NCBI GenBank assembly: GCA_947454235.1
Contig: CANGIY010000002.1
Location: 310,001 to 374,000 of the forward strand
Direction: 5' to 3'
From: Chitinophagaceae bacterium
Lineage (GTDB): Bacteria > Bacteroidota > Bacteroidia > Chitinophagales > Chitinophagaceae
DNA: 64,000 nucleotides
Shown here piece after piece: positions 1-8,891 of the stretch (position 1 is the first letter of the stretch; each line of letters begins with the position of its first letter). Position numbers and translations under genes: made by a program. The notes beneath the pieces were generated by a model. That model searched no databases. It was not told the DNA's origin and was given only the letters and a program-made list of their open reading frames with translations.

Positions 1-252
1 TGGCAGACCAAAGAAATTGAAAACGTCCCTGAGTTCTGTTATTCAGCGTTGCGTGATGATGTGGCTAAAAAAGACTTTTCGTTAGTCCCAAGCAAATACA
101 TTGAATTTGTAAACCGAGACGAGAATATAGATTTTGACGAGAAAATGCAAACTCTGAAAAATGAGTTTGCAGATCTTTTGAAAGCAGAATCGAAAAGCAA
201 AAATGATTTACTTAATGTATTCAAAGAACTGGGTTATGAAATCGAATTATAA
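1..252 (+). CDS. hsdM: Type I restriction-modification DNA methyltransferase subunit, C-terminal end only
   Basis: The reading frame is open from the first base and ends at a TAA at 250-252, so only the last 83 codons of the gene are in the window. The visible residues contain the SLVPSKYIEFVNRDE segment and a charged helical tail, as seen at the end of type I adenine methyltransferase subunits, which modify host DNA at the site chosen by HsdS. The catalytic NPPF region lies upstream of the window. The assignment rests on this tail and on the hsdS gene that follows with a 17-base overlap. Identity is fairly sure because the whole locus is type I. Confidence 0.8.
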   Translation, partial: WQTKEIENVPEFCYSALRDDVAKKDFSLVPSKYIEFVNRDENIDFDEKMQTLKNEFADLLKAESKSKNDLLNVFKELGYEIEL

Positions 253-1363
253 AACCATTGGAGAGTATATCAGGCTTGTTGACGAGCGAAATAAAGGTCT
301 AAGAGTGCAACAACTCTTAGGTTTAAGCATTTCAAAACAATTTATTCCATCAGTAGCCAATATTATTGGAGCAGATATGGAAAACTATAAAATAATTCGC
401 AAAAATCAATTTGCATGTAGCACAATGCAAGTTAGGCGAGATAAAAAGATGCCGGTTGCGTTATTGAGAGATATTGATGAAGCTATAATTTCTCAAGCCT
501 ACCCTATTTTTGAGGTAAAAGATGAAAATGCACTCTTGCCTGATTATTTAATGATGTGGTTTGAACGGTCAGAATTTGATCGGGAAGCATGTTTTCATGC
601 AGTTGGTGGAGTTAGGGGGAGCCTAGAATGGGAAGATTTTGAAAATTTGCAATTACCCATCCCCCACATCGACAAACAACGTGAAATAGTAAAGGAATAC
701 AACACCATACAAAACCGCATAGACCTTAACCAACAACTGATTCAAAAACTTGAAGAAACCGCGCAAGCGATTTATAGGGAGTGGTTTGTGGAGAGAATTG
801 ATATTGAAAATTTGCCTGATGGGTGGAAGGTTGGAAAACTATCTGATGTTTCAAAAATCATTATGGGACAATCACCAGAAGGTGAAAGCTACAATGGTAT
901 TGGAGAAGGTTGTCCATTGATTAATGGGCCCGTTGAGTTTGGTGAATATTTTGCATTAAAAACAAAATGGACCGTCGACCCGAAGAAATATTGTAAGAAA
1001 GGAGATTTGATATTTTGTGTTAGGGGCAGTACAGTTGGGAAACATGTAATTGCTGATGACAAATATGCCATAGGAAGAGGCGTTTGCGCAATTAGTTCCA
1101 AGTATCAGAACCATTTAGTTCAACTGGTTAAAACAAATCTGGGCGAAATACTCAAAGATGTTACAGGTTCTACTTTCCCAAATATTGATAGAGTAACATT
1201 AGAGAATTTTCCTGTTGTTATTGGCAATGATGAAATACTGTACGAATTTGAAAAGACAGCAACGCCAATCAGTGAATTGATATGGATTAAATCAAAAGAA
1301 AACCAAAAACTAACCGAACTAAAAGAATTGCTTCTTTCTAAATTAGCGACTGTAGAAAATTAA
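236..1363 (+). CDS. hsdS: Type I restriction-modification specificity subunit HsdS
   Basis: A 375-residue protein with the usual two-half layout: target-recognition domain 1 (about 1-150), a central conserved helix region (about 150-190, including QREIVKEYNTIQNRIDLN and the EETAQAIYREWFV stretch), target-recognition domain 2 (about 195-330) and a distal helix ending in ELLLSKLAT. It directs the methylase and nuclease to the split recognition sequence. The ATG at 236 is preferred over an upstream TTG at 203 because it overlaps the end of hsdM by 17 bases, as expected for translational coupling, and the protein then begins MKSNYKTIGEYI. Its 3' end is echoed at 2470-2511, which points to past recombination here. 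Confidence 0.9.
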   Translation: MKSNYKTIGEYIRLVDERNKGLRVQQLLGLSISKQFIPSVANIIGADMENYKIIRKNQFACSTMQVRRDKKMPVALLRDIDEAIISQAYPIFEVKDENALLPDYLMMWFERSEFDREACFHAVGGVRGSLEWEDFENLQLPIPHIDKQREIVKEYNTIQNRIDLNQQLIQKLEETAQAIYREWFVERIDIENLPDGWKVGKLSDVSKIIMGQSPEGESYNGIGEGCPLINGPVEFGEYFALKTKWTVDPKKYCKKGDLIFCVRGSTVGKHVIADDKYAIGRGVCAISSKYQNHLVQLVKTNLGEILKDVTGSTFPNIDRVTLENFPVVIGNDEILYEFEKTATPISELIWIKSKENQKLTELKELLLSKLATVEN

Positions 1364-1367
1364 GGAT

Positions 1368-2390
1368 ATGAAAAAAAACATTAACGAAAAGACTTTTGAA
1401 TTAAATATCACAAATGAACTATTAAATCTTAGTAAGTCGTTCATCTGGTATTTAGACCATTCTCCTTTATTTTGGTTACTACCTAGAACTACATGGTCGC
1501 AATTTCTGAATCAATCAACTTTATTTGCTGTTGGCTTAACGCAAGACGAGGAAAGTAACCCATTAACGGGAGGCTATGATGTATCTATTAATTATTCACT
1601 ACCCAACGGACAAGATGGGCGATTGATGTTTTTACAGTATAAGGCGGGTGTCAGAAAAAATTATTGCAATGCTAATGTTTCACAATTTTATGGACAAACC
1701 GCACGAAATAATAAACGATCTTCTGAGCACGTCTCATTCACTTTTAATGATGCGGCTAATGGCACTCAGCATTCTACGCTACGATTCTTGGCAAATAATA
1801 TTGACATACAGTCTCAGTCGGTGATGTATGTTTTTCCTCGCATTACTGAAAAAGCTGAACTTAAGAGCAAAATTGGCAGTCTTAGTTTTAATTCATCATT
1901 TGTGCCTGTTTTGGAATTGGACAGGCAGGCATCCAATCAAACTCCGCCACTTTCAATTAACAATGGCGTTAGCCATAAATATAGAACCTCTTACGATGGG
2001 TTAATTAGCGAAGTGAATTATTACTACTATTACTTTTATTATGAACCAGATATTATTTCAAGGTTACTTTCAGAATTAGTCTGCATTCAAATAGAACGAT
2101 TAGCTAAAAGCCTGAGAAAAAAGGAGCCACTTTTTTTCGATATATTTATTGAAGGTGTTTCCGATGCCGTTGCTCGATTTATTGATGCTGAGCTAAAAGC
2201 ATTTTCTTCAAACTACGCAATAGGGGAAAATGTGAGATCGTATATTGAAAGAATTAGGAAGGAGGTTACAGTTGACAAAGAAATCCCTTTGGCTCCCAGC
2301 GTTTTTACAACAATTATCCCTAAGGACGGATTAAGGCTGCGGTTTGACAATAAAAATGATCTATCCCTAATTAATTACCAACTATTTTGA
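1368..2390 (+). CDS. Unrecognised protein inside the type I operon, possible PD-(D/E)xK-like nuclease
   Basis: I do not recognise this 340-residue protein. It starts 5 bases after the hsdS stop, with an AAGGA-like ribosome site overlapping that stop, so it is probably co-transcribed. An acidic helix at 7-20, then D71 in a GGYDVSI strand and FLQYKAG with Q90 and K92, resemble the E/D-QxK layout of Mrr-type and Cap4-type nucleases; that is inference from spacing only. A tyrosine-rich run (about 217-226) is odd. No signal peptide or membrane segment is seen. The last few codons and the stop may come from the hsdR-derived relic that follows, so the C-terminus may be secondarily shortened. A restriction or defence cargo role is suggested by position, not shown. 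Confidence 0.75.
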   Translation: MKKNINEKTFELNITNELLNLSKSFIWYLDHSPLFWLLPRTTWSQFLNQSTLFAVGLTQDEESNPLTGGYDVSINYSLPNGQDGRLMFLQYKAGVRKNYCNANVSQFYGQTARNNKRSSEHVSFTFNDAANGTQHSTLRFLANNIDIQSQSVMYVFPRITEKAELKSKIGSLSFNSSFVPVLELDRQASNQTPPLSINNGVSHKYRTSYDGLISEVNYYYYYFYYEPDIISRLLSELVCIQIERLAKSLRKKEPLFFDIFIEGVSDAVARFIDAELKAFSSNYAIGENVRSYIERIRKEVTVDKEIPLAPSVFTTIIPKDGLRLRFDNKNDLSLINYQLF

Positions 2391-2397
2391 TGTGACG

Positions 2398-2511
2398 GCC
2401 GAAAACCAAAAAGACACTTACATTGAGCTAATTAATTATGCTGGCTTAAACAAACACAGGCAACCAGAAAAGGAACAATTACTTTCTAAATTGGCAACAA
2501 TAAATGATTGA
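2398..2511 (+). pseudogene. Hybrid relic: internal hsdR fragment fused to an hsdS 3' end
   Basis: Reading from 2401 gives 36 codons and a TGA at 2509-2511. The first 26 codons match residues about 97-122 of the HsdR encoded downstream at 19 of 26 positions (shared NYAGLNK and RQP cores), at about 79 percent DNA identity by eye. The last 13 codons match the end of HsdS at 9 of 13 positions (both contain LLSKLAT). The switch occurs within the shared K-E-Q-L segment. There is no start codon in frame. An extra A in a run near 2402-2405, relative to hsdR, puts the fragment out of frame with the sequence before it. It is best read as a recombination scar. Confidence 0.8.
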
Positions 2512-2513
2512 AA

Positions 2514-3524
2514 ATGGAAACCGGTGAAATACTGATCTACCAGAACCCTGACGGCAACATCAAAATAGATGTGCGGCTGGAGGAGGAAACTGTCTGGCTC
2601 TCACAGGAGCAAATGGCTTTACTTTTTGGTAAGGGGCGCAGCACTATTGCCGAACATATTAGCAATGTATATGGAGAAGGCGAACTAGCATTAGAGCGAA
2701 CTTGTCGGAAATTCCGACAAGTTCGTAAAGAAGGTGTGCGCGAAGTTGAAAGAGATATTGATTTTTACAATCTCGACGTCATAATTTCAGTAGGTTACCG
2801 CGTAAAATCGCCACAGGGCACACAGTTCCGTATATGGGCAACTCAAAGGCTTCGGGAGTATATTATTAAAGGATTTACCCTGAACGATGAACGGTTTAAA
2901 ACCGGTAATTCCATGAATTATTTCAGCGAATTGCAGGAACGCATAAGAGAAATAAGAATTTCAGAGCGTTTTTTTTATCAGAAAATTAAAGATATTTATA
3001 CCACAAGCATAGACTATGACCCGAAGGACGAAAAAACAATAGAGTTTTTTAAAATTGTGCAGAATAAATTATTGTGGGCTATAAGCACCCAAACGGCAGC
3101 AGAGCTTGTTTATAGAAGGGTCGATGCCACGTTGCCCCTTTTGGGTATGCAATCTTATGATAAAAAAACGGCTGGCAACATCACCAAAGCTGATATTTCT
3201 ATTGCTAAAAACTACCTCAATGAAGACGAAATAAAACTGTTGGGCTTGCTGGTTGAGCAGTATCTGGCTTTTGCAGAAACAATGGCACAGCAACGCACAC
3301 CCATGTATATGAAAGATTGGATCAACAGGTTGGACAGTATTTTACAACTGAACGGCAGGGAGTTATTGACACATGCAGGAGTAATAAGCCATAAAATGGC
3401 CCAGGAAAAGTCGGAAGCCGAATTTGAAAAATACAAAATAGTGGAACGCCAGGTTCAAAAAGAACAGAGCCTGAAAGAAATTGAAAATGACATTGCAAAT
3501 CTCAAGAAGAAGAATGCAAAATGA
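2514..3524 (+). CDS. RhuM family protein in the type I restriction operon
   Basis: A 336-residue member of the virulence RhuM family (Pfam Virulence_RhuM). Diagnostic segments are LSQEQMALLFGK near the start, then YNLDVIISVGYRVKS, FRIWATQRLREYI and a long helical C-terminus. The family was named from a Salmonella pathogenicity island; its biochemical role is not settled, but members are often found inside type I restriction loci, as here. The ATG at 2514 is taken as start; a TTG at 2508 would add two residues. The stop overlaps the hsdR start (ATGA at 3521-3524), indicating translational coupling. A 29-bp near-perfect palindrome lies inside the gene at 2697-2725, within the codons for TCRKFRQVR. 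Confidence 0.88.
   Translation: METGEILIYQNPDGNIKIDVRLEEETVWLSQEQMALLFGKGRSTIAEHISNVYGEGELALERTCRKFRQVRKEGVREVERDIDFYNLDVIISVGYRVKSPQGTQFRIWATQRLREYIIKGFTLNDERFKTGNSMNYFSELQERIREIRISERFFYQKIKDIYTTSIDYDPKDEKTIEFFKIVQNKLLWAISTQTAAELVYRRVDATLPLLGMQSYDKKTAGNITKADISIAKNYLNEDEIKLLGLLVEQYLAFAETMAQQRTPMYMKDWINRLDSILQLNGRELLTHAGVISHKMAQEKSEAEFEKYKIVERQVQKEQSLKEIENDIANLKKKNAK
2697..2725. repeat. 29-bp palindrome inside rhuM
   Basis: The arms CGAACTTGTCGGAA and TTCCGACAAGTTCG are fully complementary around one central A. It encodes part of the TCRKFRQVR segment. A 14-bp perfect stem within coding sequence is unlikely by chance and could form a hairpin in DNA or mRNA. Confidence 0.85.
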
Positions 3525-6500
3525 AATTCACCGAAGAAAAATTAGAAATAGCTTTTACTGAGTTGTTGGGGCAGCAAGGTTTTGCACACTATTTGGGCAT
3601 TTCTGTTTCCCGTAAACCTGACGAAGTATTGATTGAAGAAGATTTGAGCAATTTTCTTTTATCGCAATACTCATCGCATAAAATCACCCGCAATGAAATC
3701 GGCTCCATTATTCTACAGCTAAAATCCTTACCGGCATCTGACCTCTATGAAAGCAACAAAACATTCTTAAGAATGCTTTCTGATGGTTTCATTTTGAAGC
3801 GTGAAGACCGAAATCAAAAAGACATTTACGTTCAGCTAATTAATTATGCAGGGCTAAACAAACAGCGCCAGCCAAAAAAAGAACAGCTCGTTTCAATAGT
3901 AGCGGAAGACCCGGCAGAATACGGTGCCGACAACAATATTTACAAATTTGTTACCCAGTTAGAGATTACCGGAACTGAAAAACGCATTCCCGATGGTATT
4001 TTGTACATCAACGGCTTGCCATTAGTGGTCTTTGAATTCAAAAGTGCAATAAGGGAGGAAGCCACTATTTTTGATGCTTTTAACCAGCTAACCATCCGTT
4101 ACCGTAGAGATATTCCAGAACTATTTAAGTACAATGCGTTCTGTGTTATTAGCGATGGTGTAAACAACAAATCAGGTTCATTTTTTGCGCCTTATGAATT
4201 TTTCTATGCCTGGCGCAGGGTTGCTGGCTTGGCTAAGGAGGTGGACGGCATTGATAGCATGTTCACGCTTATTCAAGGAATGTTCAATAAAGACCGCTTA
4301 CGTGATATTATCCGTAACTTCATTTATCTCCCGGATACTTCAACGAAAAACGAGAAAATTGTTTGCCGCTATCCGCAATATTATGCGGCTAGAGCCTTGT
4401 ACGACAACATAAGGAAAGCCCAAAAACCACAAGGAAATGGCAAGGGCGGAACCTATTTTGGTGCCACAGGTTGCGGTAAAAGTTTTACTATGCTTTACCT
4501 CACACGGTTGTTGATGAAAAGCGAATATTTTGAAAGCCCTACCATTGTACTGATAACCGACCGCACCGACCTTGACGACCAGCTTTCGGGGCAATTTACT
4601 AATGCCAAAAGTTTCATTGGAGACAATACCGTAATAAGCGTAGAAAGCAGAGCAAACCTGAGAGAGCTTTTACAGGGGAGACAGAGCGGGGGCGTTTTCT
4701 TAACTACAATTCATAAGTTCACCGAAGATACCGAACTGCTTACAAACAGAACCAACGTAATATGTATTTCCGATGAGGCGCACCGTAGTCAGGTAAACCT
4801 TGACCAAAAAGTGAAAGTGACCGACAAAGGTGTTACCAAAACATTTGGCTTCGCTAAATATCTGCATGATTCATTACCTAAAGCAACTTTCATAGGTTTT
4901 ACCGGCACGCCTATTGATGCCACGCTCGATGTATTCGGCAAAGTAGTTGATGCCTATACTATGACGGAATCTGTGAAAGATGAAATCACCGTAAGAATAG
5001 TTTATGAAGGCAGAGCCGCCAAAGTTTTGTTGAATAATACTAAACTCAAGGAAATAGAGGACTACTACGCCAAATGTGCTGAGGTAGGAAGCAACGAAAA
5101 TCAGATAGAGCAAAGTAAAAAGGAAATGGCACAGATGCATGCCATTATTGGAGACCCCGACCGCCTGAAAGAAGTTGCCGCCGATTTTGTGAAGCATTAT
5201 GAGAAAAGAATTTCGGAGGGTTCAACAGTTAAAGGTAAGGCGATGTTTGTGTGCAGCACCCGTGAAATTGCTTACGAGTTGTATAAGAACATAATAGCCA
5301 TAAAACCCAAATGGAACGAAATATTAGCTGCCGAAGAAGGTGCAGTGCTGACTGATAATGACAAAAGGGAACTGAAACCGATAGAGCGTATAAAAATGAT
5401 AATGACACGAGGGCAGGACGATGACAAAGCCCTTTACGATCTTTTAGGCACCAAGGAATACCGCAAAGAATTAGACCGCCAATTCAAAAATGAAAAGTCT
5501 AATTTCAAAATCGCCATTGTGGTAGATATGTGGCTTACAGGCTTCGATGTGCCATTCCTGGACAGCATTTACATTGATAAACCAATACAACGACATAATC
5601 TAATTCAAACCATATCAAGAGTAAACCGAAAGTTTGAAGGCAAGAACAAAGGACTGGTTGTAGATTACATAGGCATTAAAACGCAGATGAACCTTGCTTT
5701 GAAGCAATACAGCGAAGGTGATAAAGATAATTTTGAAGATATTGCTGAGTCCTTAATCATTGTCAGAAATCATTTAGACCTGTTGGCTAAATTGTTTCAC
5801 ACTTTCGACAGCTCCAAGTACTTTAATGGCACAACCATACAACAGTTAAACACTTTAAACTTAGCGGCTGAATATGTGCAACAAACCAAAGACTTTGAAA
5901 CACGGTTTATGGGTTTGGTAAAGCGACTGAAAGCAGCCTACGATATTTGCGCTGGAAGCGAGCAATTAACGCAGTCAGAACGAGACTATACCCATTTTTA
6001 TTTGGCTGTTCGCTCCATTGTTTTTAAGATCACCAAGGGTAATGCCCCTGATACTGCACAAATGAATGCACGAGTGCGAGAGATGATAAAAGAAGCCCTG
6101 CAAAGTGATGGAGTTGAAGAAATATTCAAACTCGGTGACACCGAAGAAACTGAGCAAGATATTTTTGATGAAGATTATTTGGCAAAAATTGACAAAATCA
6201 AACTGCCGAACACCAAAATCAAACTACTGCAACAGTTACTAGCAAAAGTAATTGGAGAAATTAGAAAAGTTAACCGTGTAAAAGGAATTGATTTTTCAAA
6301 GAAAATGCAGGCTCTTGTTGAGCGTTATAACAACCGAGATGCTAATGACATTTTAAGAAGCGAAGTTTATGAGGAAATGGCAAATGCTCTGACAGATCTT
6401 ATCTGGGAAGTTCACAGAGAATTCTCAGCAGGTGATGAATTAGGTATCGATTTCCAGGAGAAAGCATTTTATGATATTCTCAAAGAATTGTGCATCAAGT

Positions 6501-6736
6501 ACGACTTCAAATATCCTGATGATAAAATGATTGAATTGGCAAAAGCCGTTAAAGACCTTGTAGATGGCCAAGCTAAATTCCCCGACTGGAATAAACGAGA
6601 AGACATAAAATCAGCTTTAAAAGTTGGACTTATACTTCTACTTGATGAATTTGGATATCCACCTGTGGAACGAGATGAAGTATATGTAGAGATTTTTGAA
6701 CAAGCAGAGAATTTTAAGAAGAATTCGGTGAAATGA
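3521..6736 (+). CDS. hsdR: Type I restriction endonuclease motor/nuclease subunit HsdR
   Basis: A 1071-residue protein, full length for the family. The N-terminal PD-(D/E)xK nuclease site is visible as D158 (RIPDGIL) and E172-F-K174 (VFEFKSA). The superfamily 2 translocase follows: Walker A GATGCGKS at 314-321, DEAH at 418-421, then TGTP and an arginine-containing QTISRVNRK motif in the second RecA-like domain. A helical C-terminus would contact the methylase core. The enzyme translocates unmodified DNA and cuts it at a distance from the recognition site. It overlaps rhuM by 4 bases. All catalytic motifs look intact, so the subunit is probably active. Residues about 97-122 are the ones duplicated in the relic at 2398-2511. 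Confidence 0.95.
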   Translation: MKFTEEKLEIAFTELLGQQGFAHYLGISVSRKPDEVLIEEDLSNFLLSQYSSHKITRNEIGSIILQLKSLPASDLYESNKTFLRMLSDGFILKREDRNQKDIYVQLINYAGLNKQRQPKKEQLVSIVAEDPAEYGADNNIYKFVTQLEITGTEKRIPDGILYINGLPLVVFEFKSAIREEATIFDAFNQLTIRYRRDIPELFKYNAFCVISDGVNNKSGSFFAPYEFFYAWRRVAGLAKEVDGIDSMFTLIQGMFNKDRLRDIIRNFIYLPDTSTKNEKIVCRYPQYYAARALYDNIRKAQKPQGNGKGGTYFGATGCGKSFTMLYLTRLLMKSEYFESPTIVLITDRTDLDDQLSGQFTNAKSFIGDNTVISVESRANLRELLQGRQSGGVFLTTIHKFTEDTELLTNRTNVICISDEAHRSQVNLDQKVKVTDKGVTKTFGFAKYLHDSLPKATFIGFTGTPIDATLDVFGKVVDAYTMTESVKDEITVRIVYEGRAAKVLLNNTKLKEIEDYYAKCAEVGSNENQIEQSKKEMAQMHAIIGDPDRLKEVAADFVKHYEKRISEGSTVKGKAMFVCSTREIAYELYKNIIAIKPKWNEILAAEEGAVLTDNDKRELKPIERIKMIMTRGQDDDKALYDLLGTKEYRKELDRQFKNEKSNFKIAIVVDMWLTGFDVPFLDSIYIDKPIQRHNLIQTISRVNRKFEGKNKGLVVDYIGIKTQMNLALKQYSEGDKDNFEDIAESLIIVRNHLDLLAKLFHTFDSSKYFNGTTIQQLNTLNLAAEYVQQTKDFETRFMGLVKRLKAAYDICAGSEQLTQSERDYTHFYLAVRSIVFKITKGNAPDTAQMNARVREMIKEALQSDGVEEIFKLGDTEETEQDIFDEDYLAKIDKIKLPNTKIKLLQQLLAKVIGEIRKVNRVKGIDFSKKMQALVERYNNRDANDILRSEVYEEMANALTDLIWEVHREFSAGDELGIDFQEKAFYDILKELCIKYDFKYPDDKMIELAKAVKDLVDGQAKFPDWNKREDIKSALKVGLILLLDEFGYPPVERDEVYVEIFEQAENFKKNSVK

Positions 6737-6797
6737 GAAACACCATTAAAACAAGCTGAAACTTTGGCTGATTATTTCACCATCTAAATCCCCCCCC

Positions 6798-7286
6798 ATG
6801 CAACAACTCATCACTAATTACAGCGCATTTAACCTTTGGGCGAACCAAAAAATAGTGGAATGGCTGGGTGCGCTGGACGCGGCTACCTTGCAGGCTGAGG
6901 TGCAGTCGAGTTTTACGAGTATTGACTTTACACTGCAACACATGCTGCGGACAGAACGGTTTTGGCTGGCGTTCATTTCGGGTGGTGATGTTCAGGGGTT
7001 CGACTGGTCGGTGAGAACTGCCAACCCCGCAATAACCATGCAACAATTGCTGGAGAAATCGGAAGAGCTCAAAAGTGTTTTCAGCAACTATACCAGCCAG
7101 CAACTTATTGAGGTGTTACACCTCAATATGCCGTGGGCCAACAATGCACTACCCCGCTACGAGTACATCATGCACGTCATCAACCACTCTACCTACCACC
7201 GCGGGCAAATAGTGACCATTGCACGCATGTTGGGCATCAACGACGGCATCCCTGCCACCGATTACAATATTTACAATTGCCGGTAA
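6798..7286 (+). CDS. DinB-like metal-binding protein
   Basis: A 162-residue four-helix protein of the DinB/YfiT-like superfamily. The three metal-coordinating histidines of the fold can be placed at H48 (LQHMLRTERFW), H130 and H134 (INHSTYHRGQIV). Some relatives are thiol-dependent S-transferases using bacillithiol or mycothiol; the substrate here cannot be inferred. Despite the name it is unrelated to DNA polymerase IV. The ATG at 6798 follows a run of C residues with no clear ribosome site. It sits 60 bases after hsdR but is not evidently part of the restriction locus. It is convergent with the mutase gene downstream. Confidence 0.85.
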   Translation: MQQLITNYSAFNLWANQKIVEWLGALDAATLQAEVQSSFTSIDFTLQHMLRTERFWLAFISGGDVQGFDWSVRTANPAITMQQLLEKSEELKSVFSNYTSQQLIEVLHLNMPWANNALPRYEYIMHVINHSTYHRGQIVTIARMLGINDGIPATDYNIYNCR

Positions 7287-7319
7287 CAGCTAAAAAGTAG
7301 TAGTACTAAAAAAGGAAAA

Positions 7320-8873
7320 CTAGCCCTTGTACTCACCCCACACGTCACGCAGACAGTTGGAGATTTCACCCAGGGTACAAAGCTTTTCAACCGCATCAAT
7401 AACGTATGGCATCAGGTTTTCCGTGCCGCGCGCTTTCTCTTGAATGGTTGCAAGGCATTGAGCCACCGCAGCATTGTCACGCTTATCACGCAAACGCTTC
7501 AGTTTTTCAGTCTGCACAAGCCTTATCGAGTCGTCAATTTTCAACAAAGGAGTATCATTGTTCTCCTTCATCGTAAACTTATTCACCCCTACAATAATCT
7601 TAGAACCGTCTTCAATGGCTTTGTTGTATGCATACGCCGAGCGACCAATCTCATCTTGCATAAACCTGTTCTCAATGGCTTTTACAGCGCCACCCATTGC
7701 ATCAATTTTACCAATCAATGCCATAGCAGCGTCTTCAAGTTCCTTGGTCAATGCCTCAACGTAATAAGAACCCGCCAATGGGTCAACCGTATCGGTAGCA
7801 CCGCTTTCAAAAGCAATAATTTGTTGTGTGCGCAATGCAATTGAAGCCGCCTCTTCGGTAGGTAATGAAAGTGCCTCGTCATAGCCATTGGTGTGCAAAC
7901 TCTGTGTGCCACCTAATACCGCCGAAAGCCCTTGTAGTGCTACTCTAACAATATTGTTTTTTGGCTGCTGTGCTGTTAGTGTACTTCCACCCGTCTGCGT
8001 ATGGAAACGCAACATTTGAGCACGTGAGTCGGTAGCCCCAAGGTCTTTGGTAATATTTGCCCAAATCCTTCTCGCAGCCCTAAACTTAGCTACTTCTTCA
8101 AAAATGTTATTGTGGGCATTGAAGAAAAATGAAAGCCTTTGTGCAAACACATTGATATCTAAGCCCTTAGCAATAGCTGCTTGTAGATAAGCTTTACCAT
8201 TCGCCAATGTAAACGCCAGTTCCTGTACAGCATTAGAACCCGCCTCGCGAATATGATACCCCGAAATAGAAATGGTATTCCACTTAGGTACTTCCTTGCT
8301 GCAGTACTCAAAAATATCGGTGATTATACGCATTGAAGGTGCCGGTGGGTAAATATATGTACCCCTCGCTGCGTACTCCTTCAAAATATCGTTCTGTATG
8401 GTTCCTGAGATTTTCTTAATATCGGCACCCTGCTTTTTAGCAAGCGCAATGTACAATGCCAATAAAATGAACCCGGTAGCATTGATGGTCATTGAAGTAG
8501 AAATATCGCTGAGCTTAATGCCCTGAAACAATATTTCCATGTCTTCCAGTGAATCGACCGCTACTCCTACTTTACCCACTTCACCCTCTGCCATTGCGTG
8601 GTCAGAATCATAACCAATCTGAGTAGGCAAATCGAATGCGATCGACAAACCACTCACACCCTGACTCAACAAAAAGTGATAACGTTTGTTCGACTCTTCA
8701 GCCGTACTGAACCCCGCATATTGACGCATGGTCCATAGCCTGTCGCGGTACATCGCGTCATGAACGCCACGGGTAAACGGAAAATGCCCCGGTTTTTCGT
8801 CCATCACAATAGGTGTGCAATACAATTGTTTTATCTCAATTCCTGAATCGGAAATTACTTTCTTAGGTTCCAT
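7320..8873 (-). CDS. Methylmalonyl-CoA mutase, catalytic (large) subunit without B12 domain
   Basis: A 517-residue acyl-CoA mutase barrel that ends before the usual cobalamin-binding domain, so it belongs to the two-polypeptide form of the family. It interconverts methylmalonyl-CoA and succinyl-CoA in propionate and odd-chain metabolism. Substrate-site residues fit the methylmalonyl type: Y52 (RQYAGFST) corresponds to Y89 of the Propionibacterium enzyme, R170 ([10 protein letters not shown]) to R207 and H207 (SGYHIREAG) to H244. 2-hydroxyisobutyryl-CoA mutases replace the first two by Ile and Gln. [12 protein letters not shown] is typical of stand-alone large subunits. No small B12-binding subunit is encoded nearby, so it must be elsewhere. 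A gene encoded just upstream ends 19 bases before the start. Confidence 0.9.
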   Translation of the reverse strand: MEPKKVISDSGIEIKQLYCTPIVMDEKPGHFPFTRGVHDAMYRDRLWTMRQYAGFSTAEESNKRYHFLLSQGVSGLSIAFDLPTQIGYDSDHAMAEGEVGKVGVAVDSLEDMEILFQGIKLSDISTSMTINATGFILLALYIALAKKQGADIKKISGTIQNDILKEYAARGTYIYPPAPSMRIITDIFEYCSKEVPKWNTISISGYHIREAGSNAVQELAFTLANGKAYLQAAIAKGLDINVFAQRLSFFFNAHNNIFEEVAKFRAARRIWANITKDLGATDSRAQMLRFHTQTGGSTLTAQQPKNNIVRVALQGLSAVLGGTQSLHTNGYDEALSLPTEEAASIALRTQQIIAFESGATDTVDPLAGSYYVEALTKELEDAAMALIGKIDAMGGAVKAIENRFMQDEIGRSAYAYNKAIEDGSKIIVGVNKFTMKENNDTPLLKIDDSIRLVQTEKLKRLRDKRDNAAVAQCLATIQEKARGTENLMPYVIDAVEKLCTLGEISNCLRDVWGEYKG

Positions 8874-8891
8874 CTTAATCTGTCAAATCAA

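Noticed and set aside
4874-5197. Open frame opposite hsdR
   Set aside because: Overlaps the conserved helicase region of hsdR; no supporting signal.
1-6736. Prophage or integrative element carrying the type I locus
   Set aside because: No integrase, attachment repeats, tRNA or phage genes are visible; the left part lies outside the window, so this is open but unsupported.
6737-6787. Sixteen sense codons in frame after the hsdR stop (ETPLKQAETLADYFTI), possible readthrough tail
   Set aside because: An open run this short is expected by chance about half the time, and I see no recoding signal or family match.
7320-8873. 2-hydroxyisobutyryl-CoA or isobutyryl-CoA mutase
   Set aside because: The positions that set substrate choice are Tyr and Arg (Y52, R170), as in methylmalonyl-CoA mutase, not Ile/Gln or Phe/Gln.
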